A stretch of 64,000 nt of DNA from Hofstenia miamia. Taxonomy: Eukaryota; Xenacoelomorpha; Acoela; Hofsteniidae. This document shows positions 21,712 to 31,186 of the stretch, one piece after another; the stretch's first letter is position 1; every line of letters starts with the position of its first letter. The notes under the pieces are model-generated. The model was not told the DNA's origin and searched no databases. It saw only the letters and a list, made by a program, of their open reading frames with translations. The translations under genes and the position numbers were made by a program. Location: NCBI GenBank assembly GCA_900660155.1, contig CABFPE010000017.1, positions 796,986-860,985 of the forward strand. The letters run 5' to 3'.

Positions 21712-22037
21712 CAGACTTGTCAACGAGCCGAGCTTCTAACGAGCCGAGCTTGAGCAAAGTATTGGATATACAACGAGCCCAAAACGAGCCGTTTTTAAGC
21801 AAACCAAATATTTTTCTTATTTTTTCATTCAATATTCCTTACTTTTAATATTATTTTAGCAATCTTTATTAAATAATAGGAAAAGCAATGGAAAAAATTC
21901 TGAGAGCACAATATTTAAAAAAAATATCGAGAAGCCTCATTGAAAGATTTTATGTGGCGAGCCGAGCTGAACTTACTCAAAATTTAAACAATTCGAGCCG
22001 AGCCGAGCTTAGAAATTACGGCTCGTTGACAAGTCTG
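21712..22037. mobile_element. hAT-type MITE with perfect 8 bp target duplication
   Basis: A 326 bp non-coding element whose ends are a perfect 19 bp inverted repeat, 'cagacttgtcaacgagccg'. It is flanked on both sides by the identical octamer 'actttaat' (21704-21711 and 22038-22045). An 8 bp duplication and a terminal 'CAG' are the signature of hAT transposition. Inside, the motif 'gagccgagc' recurs near both ends. It has no coding capacity and would rely on a hAT transposase elsewhere. The intact termini and duplication suggest a recent insertion. It ends only 107 bp before the start codon of the 22145-22588 gene. Confidence 0.9.
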
Positions 22038-22144
22038 ACTTTAATTGTAGTTTTCAAGATCAAATTAGTCTATAATATTTTAAAGATAATAAATATTGTT
22101 AATGTATATTTTCTTGAAGAATGCCTAAACTTCAATACTTAGAT

Positions 22145-22588
22145 ATGTTGAGAATTTCAGTCATTTTGCTGTTCTTGGGATTGGCAATTGGTCTGACAAA
22201 CGCTGGAAGCGCTATCAAGGAATTCATAAACAGAGATCGTACATTTAAGAAGCTCATTGAGATCGATCAAAATTCTCCTGAATCAGGCGTGCGCAATGGC
22301 ATCATATACACTGTACCGTGTTATGATCTTCAGGTTACATTTAATAAAAATATACGTCGAAAAATGATACAATTTACGGGACCGTTTCTAGCTAAAATTA
22401 GTGCATTCTGGACATTCCAAATTGCAGTAGCGCGAGATAGACGTCGTTCAAGATATCATAAATTTGCTAAGAGTTTGCAGCATGGAGTTCAAACGATTAA
22501 AGTTGTTAGAGCAACGGAATGGAAGAATGGGAAGGTCATCCGATGGTCACGTGCAATTTCTTATAAAGTGTTTGTATATGATTATTAA
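22145..22588 (+). CDS. Small secreted basic protein, paralogue of 16358-16795
   Basis: A 147-residue single-exon frame beginning MLRISVILLFLGLAIGLTNA, a 20-residue signal peptide, then a mature basic protein of about 127 residues with one cysteine (C59) and tryptophans at 89, 126 and 134. An in-frame ATG exists 24 bases upstream (22121), but the gap-free alignment with the paralogue starts at 22145. An acceptor-like 'ttag' also ends two bases before this ATG, so I choose 22145. Identity to the paralogue is 52 of 145, including all the marks listed there. It ends with an extra Asp-Tyr. AATAAA lies at 22678. The hAT MITE ending at 22037 occupies the space where a promoter or 5' intron should be. 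Family unknown; secretion is the only property I can defend. Confidence 0.75.
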   Translation: MLRISVILLFLGLAIGLTNAGSAIKEFINRDRTFKKLIEIDQNSPESGVRNGIIYTVPCYDLQVTFNKNIRRKMIQFTGPFLAKISAFWTFQIAVARDRRRSRYHKFAKSLQHGVQTIKVVRATEWKNGKVIRWSRAISYKVFVYDY

Positions 22589-22677
22589 TTTTATGCTACA
22601 GTATATTTCGATTATAAATATATTTTTCAAAAGATTGTGTTCTAAAACTTAGTAAACAAGCACATCTCCGTCGAATT

Positions 22678-22683
22678 AATAAA
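22678..22683 (+). promoter_or_regulatory. Polyadenylation signal AATAAA
   Basis: A canonical AATAAA lies 90 bp after the stop codon of the 22145-22588 gene, giving a plausible short 3' UTR. Confidence 0.5.
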
Positions 22684-23064
22684 TCACCCTTGAAATGTTC
22701 TTTGGATTTTTTGCCAAAGCGCCAAAAAAAATACTAAATGTAGTGGCAATATTTCGAATTATGTAGTATTTTGCTAAAAACGTTGGAAATTTTTTCAAAA
22801 TTAATGACAGGTTTGCTTTGGATTGTTTCGCATGAATTTGAAAGAATGTTTATTAGCTACTTAAAAATGAAAAAATCCAAAACCTACATAAGTCAATCCT
22901 ATTATACAAAAGTCATCCTCTATTTTTATATGTTTATAACATCAAAAATATATTTCTATTAATATTGAAACTTATTCACAAGGAACAGTATAAATTAAAA
23001 TTTTGCTTTAATTATTCCATTTTGTTATTAGCTTCAGCATCAGTTCAAATTGTTACTTTTCTCA
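22684..23064. other. No gene seen
   Basis: AT-rich sequence after the secreted-protein gene. Short chance frames only. Confidence 0.4.
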
Positions 23065-23458
23065 TTAAGAATTTCCTGGCAAGAATTCATACGATCCATA
23101 AAATCCAGTCAGAGAGCTTATGATATGTAATTGAAGTTCATAGGGTTTATATTTCAGCATTTTGTGCAGTATTGTAAATGTAGAGCCAAGCGATATATCA
23201 AGCATATTACAAATTACGGCTAAAAAAATTCTCAAAATTCTAAAATTCAAACAATGTGTGCATTTTTTGAATTTACTGATGAATTTGCTCTCCCTGGTTG
23301 CACCCTGGTCTTCAACAGAACATGTCTCTAAAATCCCGAATTATTTTAGCTGTAGGTTTATGTTAAAATCCTTCTTTTGCAAGCTGTTTTTTAATGCTGT
23401 AACAAATTCGTACTTGGCCATAGGAATAACTATTGTAAGACGTTCTTGTATTGTGTAG
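23065..23458 (-). pseudogene. Mariner-like transposase N-terminal remnant
   Basis: The minus strand carries, from 23440 downwards, pieces resembling the N-terminal DNA-binding part of DUF4817-type mariner-like transposases. KYEFVTALKN is followed by a broken arginine-poor linker (CSVEDQGATRE) and a clean stretch with LDISLGSTFTILHKMLKYKPY ending in ELQLH. The last matches the helix-turn-helix block 'gIs.sSV..iLhk.LkfkPYk.QL'. No catalytic triad and no terminal repeats were found, so it is only a relic. Confidence 0.45.
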
Positions 23459-23574
23459 ATTTGAAACGGTGCTGAGGCTAAAAACAAGATGGAATAATTA
23501 AAATGATGCAGTAAAGCAAAATTTTAATGTAGGCTTTTCGTTGAGTACACATTTCATTATTATCAGAAGAACTT

Positions 23575-24330
23575 ACTCGCAATAACTCTGAATAATAGAC
23601 AGATATTCTTCCAAACAAAGAATTCTGATCTATCTGAGATGCCAATCAACTTATTATCCATTAGTAAGAAATGAATAAAATTTCACTCAGAAGCAATTTC
23701 TTTCAAATAACATAGCAATATGTAGAAACAAATTTAATTTAAATACTATATTTTGCATCAGAAAAATTTTAAATATCATATTTTTTGATAAAATATTATT
23801 GCAATACAATATTATACGCCCCTACATCCAAACTACCAGAAGAGACTTTACACAAAATGATTTTTTGGATGCCCAATTAATTCTAAGCCAAGACATTATT
23901 TTGGCAGCAAAAGAAAGAATTATGAATCACAATGTGCTTCAGTGGCGCATTTAGGATTTTTAAAACGGAGGGAGGTGCTGATAAATCAGTTTAAACAAAA
24001 AGTTTTTTGAACACAAGTAAATGCAATCGTCTGTTTTTAGCAGCAAATCGATGACATCTTGAAACAAAGTGAAATATTTTTAATTTTGAGGAAAATAGAA
24101 TATTTCAATTAAGTATTGGCAGCTGGCAAGAAAAGGGGGCGATTCCCCTCCGCCACCATAGCTGTTTTAAAGTTAATATGCAACTTTATATATTAGACAT
24201 AATATTTAAGTTCAATCACTGTAAGCTATGAAAATTTGTATTCTCTTCAAATATTTAGAGTTTTAGATATATTTTTATAGGAATATCTAGTGGGGCCGGG
24301 CTCCATATGCCCATAAGACGCGACGCCACT
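23575..24330. repeat. Dispersed repeat, copy 2 (partner at 2960-3670)
   Basis: Matches 2960-3670 in the same orientation; see that entry for shared landmarks. Compared with copy 1 it has about 230 bp of extra sequence at roughly 23940-24165. Confidence 0.6.
23940..24165. mobile_element. Possible decayed hAT-like MITE inside the repeat
   Basis: This stretch is absent from the paired repeat at 2960-3670. It begins 'cagtggcgcatttagg' and approaches 'ccgccacca' at its right end, with purine-rich 'ggagggagg' and 'agggggcg' near the two ends. The 'CAGTGGCG' start is shared with the clear hAT MITE at 26733-26907 (whose right end reads 'cgccactg'). I could not match an 8 bp duplication, so the limits are approximate. 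Confidence 0.4.
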
Positions 24331-24335
24331 GATAC

Positions 24336-24603
24336 AAATTTTAAAATTCAAGATCAATCTAATGATAAAGAACCAAATTATTGGAAGTTGCCATATATTG
24401 AAGAGCACCAACAATTGCTATATTTAGAAATATATAAAATTAATGCGAAATTAAGATATACAAGAATAAGACCGATATTAGAAACTAAGAAGACCTGTAA
24501 TATATTTCGCAACAAAGATCCGATTCAAGAGATGCTTTTTTCGAAATTGAAAAATTATATATACATATATATTCTTATGCCATTGGATACAACTATAATT
24601 TAA
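24336..24603 (+). pseudogene. Possible Penelope-like element fragment
   Basis: A plus-strand frame reads NYWKLPYIEEHQQ, followed by a lysine-rich helix, then KTCNIFRNKDPIQEMLFSKL. This order recalls the region between RT and GIY-YIG endonuclease in Penelope-like elements ('..lPYig..S......f.....kdk.p.....vVYk'). No RT or GIY-YIG catalytic block remains on either side, so this is a tentative assignment to a small relic. A chance resemblance is possible. Confidence 0.3.
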
Positions 24604-26286
24604 TATTTGCTATTATATGCACTTATTATTATTATATTGCATACACTGAATACATGCCCATGCACACACAAATGCCAATAAATTTCACATTAACTACTGC
24701 AACTCATTAACTCGAAATAAAGACGGTATAGCAAGTATATTTGAAAAAAACATAATTTGAATTTGGAATCCACAAGTTTTCAAAGTATTATATTCTGCTT
24801 CTTGTGAGATACAAGTAGACAAAAATCTGTTGTACTCACAAGAAACATTCGTAGATATATTATTAAGCATATAATCATTTTCTTGACCTACACATTGAAG
24901 TAGTTATGATTTACAGTACACACAATCAAGGAACTGTTCTTATGATTAGTGCCCAGCTGTGAAAATTAATTTCATTAGTGCTTACTTCAAAATGTACTAG
25001 AAACATAATCTGTCTAATACAGTGAAGATATCTTTATGTTCTCCAATTATGTTCAGGGGGATTTACCAATGAATATGTATGATTAAATTTACAATAGAAT
25101 AATTAACAATTAAAATGTATTACTAATCCATGTATTAAATTTTAAACTTTAAATCTTGTTAAAATGTAGCCCAAATATTGCTCGACTATAATTTCAATAC
25201 TTCTACTGGCTTTTGCTTAATGACAATTATTCACGTTTGAAAAGAAACATATATAAAATGTATTAAAATAGATAAATAGTACTGGTACTAAAAAGTAAAT
25301 GTTTCTATGCTAAAGTCTAAAAAATTAACATTATCAAAATATATCACTCCTGCAAATGTCCATGCATATTTTTCGATTACCCAAACATGACCCATTTTAC
25401 TTTAAGCATTATTTATATTTGATTCAACCCAACCAAAAGATGCAGTAAGAAATATTACCCAACCCAACCCATTTATAGGTCTGTATCTGATTAAGGTAAA
25501 AGTATTCATGAAAAACCACTTCTTCAAACGTTAATGGTACTTGCAAATTTTTGACAACTTTTGTAAGTGTTTTTTAGAATTAACCATGCAAGTTTCGATT
25601 ATGTACTGATATATAAATATGCTAAGCCATAAAAAATAGCATTACAAATGTGTATATTAAAAAATATCTATATTTTGTTTTATGTTTTTTATTTGCAGGA
25701 TCATTTCGATTTTTTCTATTCCACCAAAATGATCACTGCACACAAAAAATAAGTAACAACCCAATAAGTACAATAATGGTTATCTTGCTTTGGTTGCTTG
25801 TAAACATTGGGAAACAGTCAATATAAGGATAGATTAGACTTTAAAAATGGAACGTATTTTAACCCTCTGAGTCCCGAAGGTACACGAGTACATTTCGAAA
25901 TTATATTTGTGGCATATTTATTTAATATCAATCAATAATGAAAATTTTTTCAAAATTTATAAATTATTTAATTTCCTGAATTTTTTCATTGTATCGACTG
26001 ACAGACACGTAGCTTGGAATTAGAAAGCTGAGGGCAAAAAAAATGGATACATTTTTTTTTAAATTTAGAATTATATCAAAATTTCTATTTTTGCAAATAA
26101 TATATGAAGTATGTGTAAAGAATATATGAAACCAATTGTTTAATCTATATTTAAAATAAGCACAGGGATTTTATTCTGACAAACATTTCAAATATATCAT
26201 TGACATTGATGTCTTGTGTGAATTCTTTTTCAAAACTCAATAATGAGAGATTGTTTACTTGTAAGGTAATTATACAATCCTTTAAG
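24604..26286. other. No gene seen
   Basis: AT-rich sequence with no supported coding block. Repeats of 'acccaaccc' around 25428-25470 are the only local feature. Confidence 0.45.
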
Positions 26287-26732
26287 TAGCGTTACGACCT
26301 ACAATTTTGTTCACAACTTTTTGAAAATTATAATATTCACAACAAAGTTTTATCGCGTTCAGGTCTACAACTTTGTTCACAAATTTTACTTTAGATATAC
26401 TTAAAATTTTCAAAACTAAAATATTGTAATTCGAAATTAGGGCGATCAAAATGATTTGTTTTGCTTAACAATAAGTCAATAATAATATGCAATATCTAAT
26501 AGTTGATAGCGTGGAGTTTATTTCGTACTCCATGGTTTTGAGTCTGCAGTCTGTCTACACAAGTGGTTGTTTTCACCTCCTGCTTATTTCGTAAATTTTA
26601 ATGATCAAATGATTGTTTTCAGGGATTTCAGGATTAAAAGAATATAAACAGACTTTAAATGCAATTTAATAAGCACTAAGAGCCCTAAAAATTTAATTCT
26701 GATTTAAGATTCAGAAATTTCAAATCTAGAAC

Positions 26733-26907
26733 CAGGGGCGTACGCAGAGAAAATAGAGTCTAAAAAATGCATTTCACAATCCTAGATTTAAAATTTTCAA
26801 TTTTTTATGAAAACTTTTTTTGATTTATCCAGTCAAAATCAAATTTAGAAACCTGACGGGGGGACATTCCACCATGTCTCGCCCCCCCCCCCCTGCGTAC
26901 GCCACTG
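26733..26907. mobile_element. hAT-type MITE, 175 bp
   Basis: Starts 'caggggcgtacgcag' and ends 'ctgcgtacgccactg', inverted repeats of 15 bp with one mismatch. The flanks are 'tctagaac' (26725-26732) and 'attagaac' (26908-26915), an 8 bp target duplication with two differences. A poly-C run of 12 precedes the right end. 'CAGTGGCGTACGCAG' termini with 8 bp duplications are typical of hAT MITEs. Non-coding. Confidence 0.85.
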
Positions 26908-27490
26908 ATTAGAACACGAGAATAAATTTGCATCTAATATATTTCAAATGTGAAGACTATGGCATTAAAACAAAATTTCGACGAATAGCAAATTCAATAA
27001 GATTATCAACATAATTACAAGTATATGTATCTGCTAATATTTTTTCTGATGAAGAATGAAGCAAACAAAAATTGCTTACAGATCATTTTGACTTATTGTC
27101 ACGTTTCTAATGTTAATAGAATGCTAGCAAGTTGCTTCGGATTTTCTTTTAAATATAATTGGACGTTGCTATCTGCGAAAAATTATTTCACCCACAGATT
27201 GACATGATGCACAGTGTATCAATTGCTTATTAACTCCTTCCCTAGCAAGGACGTATATATACGTCCTATAATTTGTCACTCAACGACCGAGGATGTATAT
27301 ATACATGGTTGCATAAAAAAAATTATCAAGAGCCCCGTTGTTTGCGATGCTTCGAATAAATTTTCTACCGTTGTTAAAAATGGTCTGGCACTAATTTATA
27401 AAGACTGCTGACCACGTGAAATTGATTTTTGGCTTTTTGTTTTTTGTATTGAAACTTTTCAAAATGGCGGCTCATTCACATGGATGAAGA

Positions 27491-29550
27491 ATGAACACAG
27501 AAGAAGTTCTTGCTGCAATATTTGCTGATGGAGACCGCGATATTAGTGATTTTAGTGACAGTGAATTTCAGCCGAATTTTTCTGAAGAATCTGAAGATGA
27601 GGAGGTAAAAGATAAAGATGAACAACAGGAAAGTGGCGAAGAAGTGGTTGTCGAAGAAAATATTCCTGATATTGCACGTGGCGTAAGAGGAAGACGTGGC
27701 ATAAGAGGAAGATGTGGGAGAGGAAGGACAAATCCTGCCAGGATGACAAGAGAAAAGCAAGATCGATTGTTAGAAGCAAAATGGACGTTAGTCGATCAAG
27801 ATCCACAGCTTCCACAGTTTACAGCTACACCAGGAATTCAAGCTCCAATGCCAAACAAACACAGTGCAGGGACTTTATGAAACTTGCTTTCACTGATTAA
27901 TTGTCTGATTAATTGGTCGCACAAACAAATTTGTATGCATCACAATATAAGATGAATAACCCACATTTACCAAGACATTCTCAAGCAAATTTCTGGTTTG
28001 ATACAACTAGGAATGAGATGAAATAATTTCTTGCCCTCATTCTATTGATGAAAATTGTGAAAAAACCAGAGTTTTTTTATTACTGGAGCACCAATGCATT
28101 GCTAAAGGGTTCGGATTTCAATAGTGTCATGCCCTGAAACCGCTATCAAACAATTTTACGGTTTCTGCATCTTGCTGACAATGCTCAGTTTGACACGAAT
28201 GACCCACACTGCAACAGGCTTTACAAAGTTAGGGCGCTTGTGGATCTCATTGTCTCCAAGTTCAAGTCTAGTTGCATCCCAGAGACGAAAATCTCTGAGG
28301 ACGAAGAGTTGCTTCTCTGGAAGAGGAGACTTGTGTTTAAACAGTACATCGTTCTCAAGTGAGCTCGATTTGGAATAAAAGTGTTCAATCTTTATGAGAA
28401 TATAGGCTACCTTTGGAATTCATGTTTTCCTCAGGAAGGAACCAGATAGGCATGCGGCTGATCAACAATTGGCAGTTGTCCCCAGACTGATGGAATATCT
28501 GCTGGGCAAGGGTTATCATGTGTATGTTGATAACTGGTATACCAGTGAAGCTCTTTTTACTTACTTGTCAGAACATGAAATTGCTGCTTGTGGTACTGCA
28601 AGAAAAAACCGGCTAAAGCTTCCAGCCACATTCACAAACCCTAACCTCCCAAAAAGTGAACACAGGTTCCGAAGACATATGACAACATGTTGGCTGTTCG
28701 TTTCAATGACTAAAAGGAAATATATTTCCTTTCAACAATTCACAAGACAAATGTCATCAATACCAGAAAGCGTGTCAGACATGGCAATGTTGTAAGAAAG
28801 CTCCAACTTGTGGATGACTATAACAAACACAGGGGGGTGTTGACAGGAGTGATGAGAAGATTGGCACCTACTCTTGCATTAGAAAAAGTATGAAGTTGAC
28901 CAAAAAAAGTTGCTTTCCATTTCATTGAAGAAGGGCTTTGAATGCTGACATTTTGTATGTAAACAAGGCAGCAGAAAGCCTTTATTGAAATTCAAGCTTG
29001 AATGTATAAATATATTACTTGCTGCCTCAGCTACTGGGCCCTCTGCCCCTGCAGCTTCAGATCGTTTCTCTGGTTACCGCTTTCCAGAGTTCATTCCCCC
29101 AACACAAAGCAAGCAAAGTCCACATATAGTGTGCACCAGCAACAAAAAAAAGAAAGCCGATACCAATGTGGGGATTGTGCACAAAACCAGGACTCTGTCC
29201 AGCCCCTTNATATACACAGGCACCAGAATGACGACCAGTTTTACTATTCGTAGTATCGAGCACCCCTCTCACATAGATATTCAATCACTCTGGTTGATTG
29301 TAGTGCGCTTAAAATTCTGGGAGCTCTAGGTAACTTTGTGTTGTGAGAATTGTCCCGACAAAAGCAGTGATTAATACTGCTATAGTTTATCAATTTTTTT
29401 TACTGAAGAAGTTTTCCAGAATTAAGACCATCTATTGAAAACAGGCCTACTGCATGAAAATATATATGTAAAGTAAAAATATGTTACATAATGTGGGGAT
29501 TGTGCACAAAACCAGGACTCTGTCCAGCCCCTTGCTTCAAAATTTACCAC
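27491..29550 (+). pseudogene. piggyBac transposase (DDE_Tnp_1_7 type), frameshifted
   Basis: The first frame (27491-27880, 129 codons) is the acidic N-terminus (SEESEDEEVKDKDE) followed by a basic RGRRGIRGR patch, ending at a TGA. The catalytic part follows in other frames: ADNAQFDTNDPHCNRLYKV and VSKFKSS near 28165-28275, then a stop at 28357-28362, then YHVYVDNWYTSEALFTYL (28517-28570) with its catalytic Asp. A frameshift falls near 28670, followed by RHGNVVRKLQLVDDYNKHRG (about 28775-28835) with the last Asp. The cysteine-rich end CTKPGLCPAPCFKIYHTEC lies at about 29490-29550. At least four frame changes or stops make it non-functional. It would have cut and pasted DNA at TTAA. Confidence 0.8.
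29209..29209. other. Single N, probable contig join
   Basis: The 45 bases left of this N (from about 29164) recur unchanged at about 29486-29530, where they continue into the expected cysteine-rich end of the piggyBac protein. The N therefore marks a join between overlapping contigs or an unresolved duplication. Confidence 0.8.
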
Positions 29551-30236
29551 ACAGAGTGTAAATGAACATTGACAATAAATTTTTTTTCTTTTCATATACC
29601 TTATTACATGTAATTTAAAATGTGTAATTGCTATTCTCTAAAATTAGAGGTACTTTTGTAACCAAAACAATAATCCTGTGAAAATCCAATTTGGCTGGTA
29701 TTCATTGAGAGGGATGGGCTAAATCAGTTTTTATTGTTCTGTTGGCTTTAAAACATTTTAAAGTGCATTAAATAAGTGGACATTAATAAATTAAATGAAG
29801 ATTTGCTATAGTTTAAAAAAATTACAATGTCATTAAATATTCAAAATGACTGCGGTTGGAGGGGGTGTCTGACCCTGGTAGCGAAGAGGTTAATGAATTA
29901 AGCAACTATATTATCCAGAGTGAATAATGAGCAAAATGGGTCGCGCTCACTAGTTTTAATTAAAGGAATCCCTGCATTCGCAACGGAAGTAAGAAATTTA
30001 CGACATAAGCTGCCTATTTAATTATTCTTTCGTTTATGATGACTCTCAGAATTCGTTTTGAAAAGCTCACAACAAAGTTTTTTTACCTTCACATTTGAAA
30101 CCTCATTATCTCGCAAAAAGTTGTAAGCCTAAGTAGAATCGATTTATTTCTGAAAACTTTGTTGACAACACGTTTTTTGGTTTCAAACGCATTAAATTCG
30201 AAAAAGTTCTGAACAAAGTTGTAGGGCTGAACGCTA

Positions 30237-31186
30237 ATTTATGCAAGTTTTGATTTGATTTAAGTTGAAAACACACGTTCCAATGTCACTGACATCTGTG
30301 GGAGAGTGATCAATACTAAAAGCTTGGGAAATACTTTGGGAAATATGTTTTCGTCAGCCAAATTCATTAACTCTATAAAATAATCATTTCTTTTATGGAA
30401 TTTTTTTGTTTACAACAAAGATTTTAAATATATCCCGCTCGCTATGGAAGCAACTTATTGCTACAACTAAGCAGTGAGGAACGAATTAAAGTGCTCAGTG
30501 GAAGCTGTTACATGGTGGACTTTGTGTCATTTGCCCATTTGAAATAGAACATTGTATTATTTCGAGGATTGCCCCCGAGCCCGCAATTATTTTGTTCGGG
30601 GACAGATGATGCGCGGATGGCATTTAACAAGGTTGTCGTGGGATGTGGGATTGGACAAGGAAAGCAGTCCCAGTCGTCCCATTGTACGAGTCATGTCACG
30701 AAATTTTCTCGAAATATCCTTTCTGAATGTATGTTTATACAAGGTTGACCGGAAAAACCTGCAATGTTTTAAACACGTTTCAAACGGTGTCTTAAGCACC
30801 TGCTTTTTCATTGTTTTTCAACATCTTTTTTTTCACAATATTTCGGAACCTTTGTATCAAATAGTCTTATCAGCCTAAAACAATATTTTGAGCAATTCAT
30901 ATTTATATGTTTCCTATCTTTAAAAATTAAGGTAATGTGCCATTAATAAAATATTGGTATCCAACAGATTTGCCGTGGGACATGGGATGGGATGTGACAA
31001 GTCTGACTTGGGATGAGATGGGGATGGGACAGAAAAAGGCTGTCCCATGACAAGAATGGTATTTAGCTTAAGTGTTTTGCTCTAGGACAAATGCTCATCG
31101 TGTAACATCCGCTTTAAAGTGTTTATGCTTTTAAGTGAGAAAGAGTACCTCCTCGCGCTGTTTCCTGGTTAATGCTAACACTCGTT
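30237..31186. other. No gene; degenerate 'gggatg' motif stretches
   Basis: No supported gene. Around 30636-30680 and 30970-31060 the sequence is rich in 'gggatgggac'-like words, both direct and inverted ('gtcccat'), suggesting the remains of a MITE or short tandem repeat. Confidence 0.4.

Larger units (their letters stand above)
27230..29893 (+). mobile_element. piggyBac-superfamily DNA transposon, defective
   Basis: Bounded by TTAA at 27230-27233 and 29890-29893, the piggyBac target site. The left end 'ctccttccctagcaagg' and the reverse complement of the right end 'cctcttcgctaccaggg' form an imperfect terminal repeat. A perfect 18 bp palindrome 'ggacgtatatatacgtcc' lies just inside the left end (27249-27266), a layout known from Looper/PGBD-related families. 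It contains a frameshifted transposase gene (27491 to about 29550). A duplicated 45 bp segment flanks the single N at 29209 and looks like an assembly problem inside the element. Confidence 0.85.
26287..30236. mobile_element. Unclassified inverted-repeat element enclosing a hAT MITE and a piggyBac
   Basis: The left end 'tagcgttacgacctacaa' (26287) is matched by the reverse complement of the right end, 'tagcgttcagccctacaa' (30236). The match continues inward through 'ttttgttcacaacttttt' or 'tttgttcagaacttttt', about 35 of 42 bases. The left end repeats the motif directly at 26353 ('tcgcgttcaggtctacaa'). Removing the MITE (175 bp) and the piggyBac (2664 bp with TTAA) leaves about 1.1 kb of host element without coding sequence. 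It behaves like a non-autonomous DNA transposon with subterminal repeats. I cannot name a superfamily, and no target duplication is clear. Confidence 0.45.

Noticed and set aside
30552-30878. 108-codon plus-strand frame
   Set aside because: Composition and lack of any motif suggest chance; it overlaps the degenerate 'gggatg' stretch.
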